Source of the DNA: Symbiodinium natans | Lineage: Eukaryota; Sar; Dinophyceae; Suessiales; Symbiodiniaceae | Assembly (NCBI GenBank): GCA_905221605.1 | Contig: CAJNDS010002780.1 | Span: 62,001 to 126,000, forward strand | DNA length: 64,000 nucleotides | Direction of reading: 5' to 3' | Shown: positions 39,301-52,400 of the stretch, one piece after another | How positions within the stretch are numbered: position 1 is the first letter of the stretch | Layout of the letters: every line of letters starts with the position of its first letter | The notes under the pieces: model-generated | What the model was told of the DNA's origin: nothing | The model's input: the letters and a program-made list of their open reading frames with translations, nothing else | Database searches by the model: none | Program-made: the position numbers and the translations under genes

Positions 39301-42300
39301 AGGTGCAGGAGGCAATTAAGGCCAACGCATGAGCATATGAAATCAAGTTGCGCTTGCCTGTGTCGAGTCCCGTGACTTGCAAGAGAGGCTTCCGCGCTAG
39401 CGGTTGCTTCTTTGTAGACACGACGCTCGCTGGCTTGTACAGCGTCTACGCTGTGCCGCTGACGCGGTAAAGAGGCATTCACGCAAAAAAAAAAACATCT
39501 TTCAAGCCCCTTGAGAAGCCTCCCTCCCTTCTCAAGCTCCCCTTCGAGCCTCTTCTCAAGGCTTGTTTATGCGTTCCCCCCCCCCCCCCCCCCCCCCCAA
39601 AGTCCGGCTTCAGCCCTAAACTTCAAAAACCCTAAACCCCCAAGCCCTAAACCCTAAACTCTCAATCCTAAACCCCAAGCCTGAAAGCCCTAAATCCTAA
39701 GTCCTAAACCCCCAAACCTTACAAACCCTAAACCCCGAACTCCCCTCCACTTGAGGTTCGACCCCATGGCCTTCCAAGTCCTCTGCCACACGCTGCGCCA
39801 GGCAGCGTTTCTTCAGGGTTTAGGGTTTAGGGTTTAGGGTTTAGGGTTTAGGGTTTAGGGGTGTAGGGTTTAGGGTTTAGTGGTTTGGGGGTTTCGGGTG
39901 GTTTGGGGTTTGGGGTTTCGGGTTTAGGGAGTTTGGGGTTTGGTGTTTGGGAGTTGTTTTTGGGGTTTAGGCTTTGGGGTTTGGGGTTTAGGGTCTGGGT
40001 TTGCAGGGTTGAGGGGTTGGGGGTCTAGGGTTTAGGGTTTGGGGTTCGGGTTTAGGATTTAGGGTTTAGGGGGTTTAGGGTGTAGGGTTTGGGGTTTTGG
40101 GCTTGGGGTTTGGGGGTTTGGTGTTTAGGGTTTGGGGTTTAGGGTCTGGGGTTCAGGGGTTTGGGGTTTAGGTTTGAGGATTTGGGGTTCAGGGGGTTGG
40201 GGCTTATGGTTTAGGGTCGGGGGTTTAGCATTGATGGTTCTAGGGTTCAGGACTGGGGGTTTAGGGTTTCGGGTTTCAGGATTGGGGGATTTAGGGGTGT
40301 AGCCTGTCAGCTCCTGCTACCTATGTCGGTTTAGGGCTTGAGAGTCGAGGGAGTTGCTGGAACCCGGAACTTGGGATTTTGGGGTTAAGGCTTTTTGGGG
40401 GGGGTCTAGGGCTTGCGGGTTTGAGGGTTTTGGACTTTTAGGGTTTAGGCTTGCTTGTGGGGCCTTGCGGTCTGATGTGTTGTTTTTTTTTGCAGCTGGC
40501 CTGTTTCACCTCTGCCTGGCTGCGAAATTGGTGGTGTCAGAGCCTGTGATTTCAGAGATGCTGCCTAGTCCAACCTGGGAGAACACAGAGATCGTCTGGC
40601 GGCTTTTTGAAAAGTCGTACGAGATGTGTTGGGTGCTCCGGCAATGTAAACTGGACATCTTCTGCTGGGCGGGAGTTCTCGCTTTTCTGCTCCACTCGCA
40701 CACCAAAGCGACATCCATGGCCCACTGCGTCGCCGCCAAGGGCCCCCAGGATGTCGCTGAAGCCCTAGTAGCAGCTCAACATTTGAGAACCTGTGGGCCG
40801 TGTCCATTTCAGCACCCACTTCAAGCACAAAAATGGGTGCCCTGTGAGATCTCGGCTTGTTAGGGCTTTAGAGTTTAGGGAGTTGTGATTTTGGGGTCTC
40901 CGGGGTTTAGGACGCTAGGGCTTGAGGGATTTAGGGTTGCAGGTCTCCGGGATACGGAGGGCCAGGGTTTGGAGCTTCGAGGCCAAGCACGAAGACGGCT
41001 TGGCGGATTAACGTTCCCGGGCTTGGAAAGAGTCTCCGTCTTTTTTTGATGTTTCCTTTAAAAAGTGTCTCCTTAAACCTTAAGCCACTTCGATACTACT
41101 CAAGCACCCTAGCCACAGAAAGGTTGGTCTCCACGTACTTAAGCCCCGAAACCCTAAACCCCCTAAAAGCCCTAAACTCAGGGGTTGGGCTCATGCTGGG
41201 CTTAAGGCCTCCAAGGGCAAAGGGTTTTCAGCATCTGAACCTGGGGCCCTACCATTCCACTTAGGGTTTAGGGTTTTAGGACCTAGGTCCCCTATAAACA
41301 GAAATAGAGCTCAACCCAAACCTCAACCTCTCAACCCTAGCCCCTCAACCCCTGTAAACCCTCAACCCCTACACCCAACCCTAAACCCTAAACCCTAAAC
41401 CCTAAACCCTAAACCCTAAACCCAAAAACCCTTGCAGGCGGCTTACAATGACATCGAGGCCATTCGCCTGTGGAAGTGCGGCGACGGGGACAAGGTTCGT
41501 GGGCTCTGCTGCCCTGGGGTGGCTCTCCGGGCCTTTGGTTGAGGGTTTAGGGTTTAGGGTTTAGGGTTAAATAAGCCTTAGTCAGGGTTTGCGGTTTAGA
41601 TAGGGTTTATGCAGCGTTTGGGGTTCTACAGGGTTTAGGAGGTATACAGGGCTTTAGGTGTTGGGGCCTCATAAGATTTCAGGTCAAAGGGCTTTAGGTT
41701 TTGGGTTTCGGACACCCTGTAAAAACCCGTATACCTTCACAGTGCATGGGTCATTTCAGGGGCAGTTTTCGTTGGGGTTCCCATGAAAGTATGATAACAC
41801 TGAGCTGCTTTGTATAGGGCCTTCCAAGAAAAGGGATTTTGATAAAGAAAACAATCGGGGGTGGGGGGGGGCTAGTTCCTAGAATAAGAATATGAGTATT
41901 CTGGGGTATATTCCTGCCAAACATCGCCAAACCTTCAACGGCCCAAAACCCTAAACCCCAAACCCTAAACCCTAAACACTAAACCCTAAACCCTAACCCT
42001 AAACCGAGTTATCCAAGTCCTGAGCCCTAAGTTTCCCTCCCTCGTGCGTAGGCCGTCCGCAGCGTGTGCGGGAGCCCGGTGTTGTGGTGGGGCGGAGAAA
42101 CACCAAAGTCCGAGCTTAGGGAAGTAAAGGTCTCAAGGGATTTAGGGTTTAGGGTTTAGGGTTTAGGGTTTAGGGCTTAGTTTCGGGTGTTTAGGGCTTA
42201 GGTTCGGGAGTCGAGAGCGTTTGTCAGGAGTCAGGGGATGGTTATGCCGGTGCTGCGTTGGTTTTTTACATGCTGCCCCTGTCTTTCCAGCGTGCTCAGC

Positions 42301-43368
42301 GATTGTCACTGACATTCTTCCGAATCGCCCCAGCCTCGGGTGCCCCCCCCCCCCCCACGCAGGCGCCGTGGGCAGAGACCCACGGAGCAGCAACTAAGGA
42401 TGTGCTGCCAGTGGTGCCAGTCACCGTTGCACCCCACTTACGGGGTAGATTTCCAGTGCTCTACGTGCTACTGGCGCGGCTTCCGTGGAGACTCTAAACC
42501 CGAAACCCTAGGCCCTGAACCCTAAACCCTAAATCCTAAACCCTAAACCCTAAACCCTAAGCCCAGTTGGAGCTTCCGGTAGCCCAGTGGTCCTGCTTGA
42601 ATGGCATGTGCCAGGATTTGAAGCAGATGGGCTTAGGCTTTAGGGCTTATAAGGTTTAGGGATTAGGGTTTAGGGTCTAGGGTTTTGGATGATCAGCAGT
42701 TGGATGCTTGCAAGTCCACGTACGCCAAAGCAAGCGTCATGCACGGCCTTTCGAACTTCAACCCTAAACCCTAAACCCTAAACCCTAAACCCTAAACGCG
42801 CCTGGACCGGATCCTCGGGTGCCGGAGGTTCAGTCGGATCATGATGGGCAAACCCTAAAAACCCCTGGTAGCCCAGTGGTACCCTTCACTTCTTTTGTTT
42901 AGGGTTTAGGGTTTAGGGTTTAAGGGTTAAGGGTTAAGGGTTAAGGGTTTAGGGTTTAGGGTTTAGGGTTTAGGGTTTAGGGTTTAGGGTTTAGGGGTTC
43001 CTTTATAACAATAGCCAACCCAAAAAAGAGTTCCCTTATCATAAGATGGTTGCTATGGGCTACCAAGAAGCCTAAACCCCAAACCCCAAACCCTAAAACG
43101 CAAGTGTGGTTTGAACTGCTGGGTCTCAGGGTTACAAACCCTAGACCCTAACGCCCTAACGCCCCTGAGACCCTATGAATCCTAAAAATCCCGTTAACTC
43201 CGATAAACCCTGTTGCCTGCCAAGGGCTTTAGAGCATCGTGCAGGGTCCTGTTTTGGACCACCCACAGCCCAAAACCCCCTACTACTAAACCCCCAAAGG
43301 GCCTTAACAAAACCTTCGAAGGCCACCCTCCAACCCAAAACAATGGACCTCCATATCCTGAACTTCCT

Positions 43369-43411
<43 letters not shown>

Positions 43412-46400
43412 ACCCGTAACCTTCAAACAACGCCTCTTAAAGCCTCAACCCTAGTTGGGTAGGCCCTTGGGACATTTCGTATTTCCCCTTCTTGAGAGGG
43501 TCATACTTCGGAATAACTTTTAAAGGGTGTTCAGGGCCATTCTAGCTAAACCTTAGACTATTAAACCCCGTCCCTTGGAATCTTGGAGCCCCAAAACCCC
43601 TTCCCTAAACCCTTAAATCCCCAAACCCATTAAACCTTTCAGCGATAGGCCCCCGAAGACGCAAATCTTTCACTGTGTGTGGGACCCTATTGAACCTTAA
43701 GCCCGTAAATCCCTAAACCCTAAACCCTAAACCCTAAACCCTAAACCCTAAACCCTAATTACCCTAAACCCTAAACCCCCAAACCCCTAAAGCGCAAACC
43801 CTAAGCCCCTCAAGGCACTGAACTCCGCCCCGCGCAATCCGCCAAAGCCCTAAACCCTAAACCCTAAACTCCCCAAGCTGAGGTGCTACTACCTGGATGG
43901 CCAGACCGGTGAGCAGGGTGTGAAGGATCGTGGGGCTGAACTGAAGGGCTTAGGCCCGAAACCCTAAACCCTAAACCCTAATCCCCAAACCCCCCAAACC
44001 CCCAAACCCTCAACCCTAAACCCTAAACTCAAAGGCCTGTACCCTGAACCCCTGAACTATAATCAAGGATTTGGGTTGGGGGGGTTGTAGGACCGGGCTT
44101 CGGGGTTGAAGCGTGTTGAGCCCTGCACCGCGTTGCCCTCGGGTTTCCTAAGCCCTAACACTTCTAGACCTTTCTCCCCCGAACTCCAATTCCTAGACCC
44201 TCAACCCTACACCCGAAGGTCTTGGGTTCTAGAGGGTCTCGGGTTCTGGAGGGTTTAGGGTTTAACCCTAAACCCTAAACTCGAAACCCTAAAACCCTAA
44301 ACCCTGAACCCACTAAGCTCCTCGACTCCCTTCTGAGATCAGAGGGCTCGGACCCGGAGTAGGCCCTTATTTCCTTTTGTTAGGGTTCGGGTTCCCTTAT
44401 CATCCCCTTACAACCAGAAAGGGTACCCTTGTTATTCCTTGGTTTCTCTTGGGTCCCTAACACCTAAACCCTAGGCCCTAAACCCTAAACCCTAGGCAAA
44501 CTAAGTTATCAGCCATGGGTCTAGAGGACCTCCACTTCACCGACAACGGCGTGACGGAGCTGGGCTGCGAATTCCTCGGCCGCACGCTGGGGCGCGGCCC
44601 CCAAGGTCTTAGACGAAGGGCTTTTCAGGGTCCAGGGTTTCGGGTTTAGGGTTTAGTGCTAATGACTTAGGCGAAGGGCTTTTCAGGGTTAAGGGTTTAG
44701 GGTGAAATGTGAAATAAGGGGATATAGGGTGAAGAGAACAGAGTGAACACGCCATTAATATTATAGCGAGCCCGCGAGGCATGAATGTTCTTGGCGTGTG
44801 AATAGCGTGAACGAAACAAGACCCTAACTCTCATATTTTGGTCTAACCGTTCACACCCTTGGAATTTGGAATTGCATGCCAGGTTAATCGTGTAAACGCT
44901 CATTAATACAATACTAAAGGCGTGAACAAAGGCAAGTTTACGCGCGCTTCACCCAATCATGAACTGCATTGCGCCCAAAATGCAATGTTCACTGAGGCTG
45001 TCTATGCTGTGATGGCAGCTACGAAAGGTAACTCCCAGCACCCTAAACCCTAAACCCTAAACCCTAAACCCTAAACCCTAAACCCTAAACCCTAGGCGGA
45101 CTGTGAGCCGAAGCCGAGTGCACCCAGAATTGGGCCCCAAAGCATGGCAGTGCACTTCGCCGACTCGTTACCCAGCTGCTTTTCCCTTTTTTTTTTGGGT
45201 TCTGGTTCCCTTGTAAAGTAGCCAACCCAAAAAGGGTGCCCTTATTGTAACATGGCTACTGGGCTACTAAGTAGTTCTCGTGGTGTATGGCTTGCGTGCC
45301 CAATGCCGACACAAAACGTATGATCCTGTCACTGAGGCGAAGGGCTTGTCAGGGTTTAGGGGTTTAGGGTTTAGGGTTTAGGGTTTAGGGTTTAGGGTTT
45401 AGGGTTTAGGGTTTAGGGTTTAGGGTTTAGGGATTAGGCATTGCTTTTCAGGGTTTAGAGCTTGCATGGTTGATGGTTGATGATTAGGCACTTTGGGCTT
45501 TCTAGGCGGGTTTACGGGTATAGGATGTGTAAACCCAGACCCTAAACCCTAAACCCTAAACCCTAAACCCTAAACCCTAAACCCTAAACCCTAAACCCTA
45601 AACCCGGTTTAATGTTAAGCGAGCTTGCGCTTGGGTTAAGAATCCCGGAAAAGGGGGCCCTCTCAGCACCTAACCCGAAGCGCTCAACCTCACTGAGCCG
45701 AAGCCCCCAACCCTCAACTCTAAGCAGGGTTTAGGGTTTAGGGTTTAGGGTTTAGGGTTTAGGGTGCGGAGCTGCTGCTGGTATTGTAGAAAAGAGTTAG
45801 TGTTGGGAGTTGAAAGGGTTAACAAACCCGGAAATCATGTTTGGCTCAAGACCCTGGGCAATGCGCCCTACAGAAAAGGTGTGTTTGGTTGTTCTTTGGG
45901 TTTTGTTGTTGGTTGTTCTAGGGGAATCAAGGGTTTCTGTTGGGGTTGACTGTTTGGTTTCTCGTCCCCCTTCGGTTGCCCCCCGAAGGTTATGAGCCCA
46001 AATTAGGCTCCCTGTGGGTTAGTTAAGATTTTATCTTTGTTTGGTGCCATGGATATGATGCGGCGTCGATCTGAACCTGGACCATTATCGGCGGCCAATG
46101 ATGCCGAAGAAAATCGTGGTGATGGGGGTGAAGAACGACAACAAATGGTACAAGCGCTGACAGATGGTAGGGAGGTTGCAATGATACAACCAACGTCTCA
46201 GGTGGAAAACGAAGTGGTTCCGGTTCCAGCAGCGAATCCTTTCTGGAGCGAGCGGGCTCATGAAGAAATGAGACTGAGGCAATCAAGGCCAGCAAGTCTC
46301 CCTGCGAGCGGAGGGGATAGAAGTGGTGAAGAAACAAGAAGGCCACCGTCGTTGCCAGAACTTCGGGATCGGGAACCTGTCCCAGCTGAGAGGCCATCGT

Positions 46401-49400
46401 CAGGTTTGATGGGCCAGATGGAAAGAGGTAATATTGGTGAGACACAAGGCGAGGAAGAGCTTATTCCTGATCTGAGTGGTGAAGAACAAGGTGAAGATAT
46501 GGCGGTGGTAAAGCGTGCGCTGAAAGAGTTGCTTGTGCAAACAAAGGAGCTGGGGAACAGGTTGCATCGGGTGGAGGAGAAAAGCTATACCTCTGCTGCA
46601 TCTGGGTCAGCTTCGAGAGCACGGAGCACTGGAGTGGTGGACGCAAATGCTGCATATCCTTTGGGAATGACTCCAGAGAAACAGTACCCGCCAGGACAAG
46701 TTTTCTACACTGATGGTATGGGTGGTTTCTGGACTGTGTTGCCTGATGGGACATGGCTGCCGATTGAGGGCTACGACCTTCCAAAGGGTTGTGACCTTCA
46801 ACCCTTGCCTGAGCCCAGGAAAGGGGATGTTCACGTGGAGGATGAGAAAGAAGTGCCAATGATGCACGTAACTGAAGGGAAGAAACCCTCCAGATTGCCT
46901 CCATTGAATTACCCCATGGGAGGTTCTGCAAGTGGTGGATATGCAAGTGGACCACCTGGTTTAACACATGTTCCGATTACTTCCTTGCCGTCAGGCGTTG
47001 ATGGTTCTGCCGCACTGTTGGGAAATCAGCCCGGTTTTGTTTCAGCTCGGGAAACTTCAACGCAAGAGAACTCAGCCGGATCGGGTGGATATACAATGGT
47101 AGATGATGTTCCATATCGGTGGAAAATGATTGCTGGGAAGTTGGAATTAGAAAAGGTTCCGCTCACAGCGTTTACGCCCGGAATGGGACATGGACTGCCG
47201 CAAGGGCCTGGTGGAAGGGTCAGCTTACCTCCTGGAGCGGTGGTGCCACGTGGTATGCCAAACATTGGTGATAGTTCTGGAACTGAACGTCCGGAGGCTC
47301 TTGGGAAGCATGTGATGAGCCTTCCTACTTTGGCAGACTACACACCAAGCAATCCGACGGCACTAGGTGATTGGATCGCAATGATCGAACCAATGTTGTC
47401 TTCGCTGACAGATACAGGAAGAGTGTGGTGGCAATCCGTCTATACAAAGGCGTATGAGGCGTACGCCAAATGGTTGAGTGTCTCTCCGCTGGAAAGGTTG
47501 GGCATCAAGGCTGAGCTGGAAGGGCTCAAGGGGGTTCGAACTGTGCATGTTTTGTTGGAGCAGAGAGCGGTGTCTTTGCTGCTACAGGCGATTCCGGAGA
47601 GATTGAAGACCGAGATCGTTTCCACTCGAATGTTGGGGTCGGTGATGATATTTTACAAGTTGCTGACAGTTTACCAACCAGGTGGAGCAAACGAGCGCAG
47701 CACAATGTTAAACTTCTTGGTGCAACCATCCTCAGCAACCTCGATCTCAGAGGCTATTAAGGGAGTGCGACAATGGGCGCAATGGCGTTCCCGGTTAAGG
47801 GAGCTGCGAGCATCCGAGCCGGATGCTACCTTGCTTATCAAGGGATTGGATGCTTTATCATCCGCGTTGCTGGCAAAACACCCTACGGTGCATTTCAGAG
47901 TGGCATCCTTCCGGGAGAAATTGGGGGTGGACTACTCGCCGACCTCTGAAACTGCGACACAACTAGCTGAAATGTTACAAGCAGAATTCGAACTGCTATT
48001 GCATAGCGCTGGTGAACAAGAGGTGAAGCAGGACTCGGACGCCAAGAAAAGGGCCAGGTTAAACAAGGCCCAAAAGGGAACTGGTGACGAGACGGAGGAG
48101 GGTGACAAAGGCAAAGGGAAAGGAAAAAGGTACAGCGGAGATGGTGAACGTCCTTTCTGTTGGATATATGGGAAGACAGAAGCAGGCTGCAAGTTCGGAT
48201 CACGTTGCAAATTTCGCCATGACAAGAACTCCCTGGAGCGTGGAAGATGTTTTGAATGTGGGGCCGTTGGCCATTTACAGCCGCAGTGTCCATACAAAGA
48301 TGGTGTAAGTTCCAAGGCGGACTCAAATCCTGAAAGGAATAGATCTAAAGGGAATTCTCCCAAAGGGGGAAAGGGCGGCAAAGGTGCAAAATGGGGAAAT
48401 GCCAAAAAGGCAGAAGTGGCTGAAGTGGGAGATGAGACGGCTAATGCGGGATTGGATAAAGGTTCTGCAAGTCCCTCATCACCATCAACACCCAATCAGG
48501 TCCTTGCTGAAGCGTTAGAAGTGCTGAAATCTATGAAGCTGTCATCAGCGCAGTCAGCATCAAGCGGGGATCCCAGTGTTCGAATGTTATGTGACTCTGG
48601 ATTATTTCAGCAGGAAGGGAGAGTGGCGTTGGTGGATACAGCTGCTACGCATCTTGTGCGGACGCTTTTTCCATGGGAATGTTTACCCGACACTACTGTT
48701 ATGGTGCAAAGCGCGCTTGGTGGTGTGACAATGAGGATTACAGAGAAAGGGACGTTGATTAGGGAAGACAATGGGCCCCTGATTATCCCTCTCTGGTTGA
48801 TTTTGGAGTTTGGGGCGAACCTCACCGTGATCAATGGGATGTGTCACGTGAGTGCAAAATCTTCGCTGGACCAACTCTTATGGTTTGAACATGGCTGTTT
48901 GGTTATGGATTACAAAACAGCTGAGAAAATGGTTTTGCATGCTGAAAGGCAGCGTGCGTCTTTGTCCCATTCTCAATGGAGGAATGGAAGGGCGGACTGT
49001 GGAGTCGGTTCGTCTGATGCCACGTTGTTGCCGAAGCAGGGAGAAGGCCGAGGAGTATGCGTTCTACATGTGGCCAGGGTTTCTGACACCAATGAGTGTT
49101 CGGGAATGGGCATGTTGGACTCGGGAGCATCACATCCTCTCAGATCACTTCGTCCTGGTGAACAGCTTCCGCAGCAAAAGGTGTTGGTGTCTTTAGCTGT
49201 TGGATCTCGGGAGATGTGTATTACCCCAGGTGGGACCCTGGTAACTCCTGAAATGGTAGATCCACTAGTGCCAATTGGCAAAGCGAGCGCCTTGGTTGGT
49301 CTCAGAGTTCAGTGGCGTGGTGGCAAGTGCACAGCCTCACATCCTGTTCTGGGGGAACTTCGCGTTCGTGATCTGAATGGGTGCCCTTGTTTGGAAAAGG

Positions 49401-52400
49401 AGGTGGCGCTTCAGATCATTGATGAAATGGATTGGTGTTCACCAAAGCAAGCATTGAAGGTGGCACGTATGGTTCAAGGGTGTCCGAATACGGACAACGA
49501 GGTGGCTGTAAAAGCGTCGTTGCAAAGCGCAGCGCGGACAGCGTCAGCGAATGAGGAGGAGTTCGTCCAGGCATGCTGGCGATTTCTTCGGTGGTATTAT
49601 GGGGATATACCAGAAAATATGCTGATGGAGCTGTTGCCACGTGGAGATATTGCGGCGTTGCCTTTCAACCGTCATAAAAGGAGACGGCTGGCACGAGCAA
49701 AAAGGGTGGTGGTACACCTATTTTCGGGAAAACAAAAATGGCATTTTCCCAGTCGGGATGTGGAGGTACTGGAGCTGGATTTGAAGAAAGGCGGTGACCT
49801 ACATAATTCGAGCGTCTGGAAGTATCTTCTGCATCTGGCGGCTGAAGGAAAGGTGGTTGCTGTGGTTGGAGGACCTCCATGCAGGACAGTGTCAAGGTTG
49901 AGAGGTGAAGACGGTGGTCCACCTGTATTACGCCGACGCTGTGGGCCTGAACGGTTGGGATTAAAGAGTCTTCCTTGGCCACATCAAGAATTAGCTCAAA
50001 AGGATGGTGTTTTACTTCTGAAGATGCTTTTCCTATATGACGTGGCGGTGCATTCAAGGTGTGGAACTGCTGAAGTCATCAATGGGAGTTCTGTCTTCTT
50101 TGGTATGGAAAGCCCTGGGGACCCTGAACTCATAGGGAAGGATTTCTCTCAGAACGGCAAAACGGTCTTGAGTGCTGAGGATCTGGTGGATGGTTCTCAG
50201 GAAGGGTTCTCAAGTCCTACCTTCTGGAGTTGGCCAGAGGTGAAAAGCTTTTGTGAGCGTTATGGAATGTACGCTGCACATTTTGATCAAGGAGCATTGG
50301 GACATGCTCTGGTGAAACCTACGACTTTCCTGGTGTCTGATATGGAACTATGGGAATCGTTGGAACAGGTTCGCGTGGTTGTTCCGTGGTCGGCAACATT
50401 CGCTTCTACCCTGGAAGAACGTATTGGACAGTCCTCCATATGGGCGCGATGGGCGTTTGGATTGGTTAAAAGAATACGTCACAGGTTGGCACAATGGTTG
50501 CACGAGAGCGATGCTGAACGGGAAGCTACGGTGTTAAAAAAGGGAGAACGAGAAGGGACGTTACGGAGGTTGACAGCTGAGGAGCGAGCTTTCCGTGACC
50601 ATTGCCTAAGGGGGCATATTCCTTTCAGACGTGATTGTCAAATTTGTGTGTCTGCCGCTGGCAAAGAGCGTCGCCATTTGAGGCGGAAGCATGGGGATGC
50701 TTACACTTTATCATTGGACATAGCAGGTCCATACAAGTGTTCAAAGGATGCTCACCAGCAGAAGCCACGACACGCTGTTATTGGTGTGTATCAATTTCCA
50801 ATGTTGGATCCCAATGTGGGTCGCCCTCTTGAAAAGGAGGAAGATGCGGATGAGGTGGAAGATCAGGTGGCAGATGAAGGTGCTGGTGTTGGAGAATGGT
50901 TAGGCGATGCAGTCGCGAACTTCGAGGAGGAAGACTCTGCGCCGGCGGAACCTGCACCAGTTCTGGAGGCAGAGGTGTTGAAAATCCAAGCTTCTGAAAA
51001 ATCCTGGAAGGAACTGAGGGACCATTTGACCCAACCTGTCCGTATGATCAACTTCGTTATGGTGGAGCCGATTGTGGATAAACAGCAAACAACTGTTTTG
51101 TCGGCGGTTCAAAGAATGATGGTGCGCTTGCAGAGACATGGGTATCCGGTGTTGAGAATCCACTCAGATCGAGCGGGGGAGTTTGTCAATGCACGCTTCC
51201 GGTCCTTTTGTGAAACTCGTCTGATATATAGGACCACTGGTGATCCTGGAGTCCCGCAAACAAATGGGCGCGCTGAAGCATGTGTGGGTTTATTCAAACG
51301 TGGTGTGAGGTCGCTCTTAAAGGAGGCGCGACTCGGGCCGGCGTACTGGGCACTGGCTGCTCGCCATTGGTCAATGTTACGGTGGCAGAAAGCTGAAAGG
51401 GAGTTGGGTTTGAAACCGAAAGCATTGCTTCCCTTTGGTGCTCAGATTCAAGTCAAACGTCGTCCATGGGAGTTGCTGGGTCCGGATGGAACAAAGAAAG
51501 GTCGGCAATGGGTCGATCGTACGCAGCCCGCGCTTCTTTTGGGTCCATGCGATGACCTACCTGGTGGTTATTGGGTGGAAGCTCAAGGGACTGCCAAAGA
51601 TCCGGATGAACTGGTGTTATTTCCCTGCACTACGATTTTTTCCAATATAAAGGAACCGCCTGCATTGGAGCTGGAAGGGGTGGTAGAAGAACAGGAGCCT
51701 TCTCCTCCGGAGCATCGTCTCAAGGGGAAAAAACCCGTGCTTCGGTTCGCTGATGAGGAAGGTCCTCCTTTACCTCCGCCTCGCGATCCTCCAGCTCACC
51801 GTCGGTTAAAGGAAAAAAGCCCGGCCTCTTCACTGCGTGGTCATGTGGGCTCTTTGCGCTTGCTTCGCAAGCGGGGGGAGAGTCCGCCCTTAGAAATTTT
51901 CGAGGATGACATGCAGGGTTTGGGGGAGCTGGAAGAAAATGCAGATGTTGAGGACAATGTTCCTGGTGATGAGTATTGGCCGACATGCTGTTCTCCTCAT
52001 GAAAATGCTTATTTGGTCTGCAAAAGTGAGACTGCCGAGGATGGAACACAGTTGGAAAAAGAAGAACAAAAAGCCAAGTCAATGTATGAAAGGTCTATGT
52101 ATGATTACGTGGACTGTGAGGAGCTTTTGGAAGGGATTGTATACCCAAAGAGGGTGAATCGGAGAGGTGGTATCAACAATTGGTGCACAAGTACGCGAGC
52201 TCTGGTGTTGGGCCACTATACTCATGGCGGAGTGTGTGGTATTACAAAAGAGACCCATCGAAGGCCATGGCTATGTCGTTATTTGACATCATTCGTGAGG
52301 CACCACAATCCTGAAGCCAAATTTTCTGCTCTTCAGATCTCGTGCAATGCTCCGGTATCATTGCATAGGGATAGTCACAATGAAAAGCATTGCTGCAATT

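Noticed and set aside
43175-43462. ORFs with long Pro or Gly runs
   Set aside because: Translate the 39-bp poly-C run; not coding.
46037-46048. Start of the copia ORF at the TTG at 46037
   Set aside because: The first ATG is at 46049 in a good context (gccATGG); a TTG start is unlikely in a eukaryotic element.
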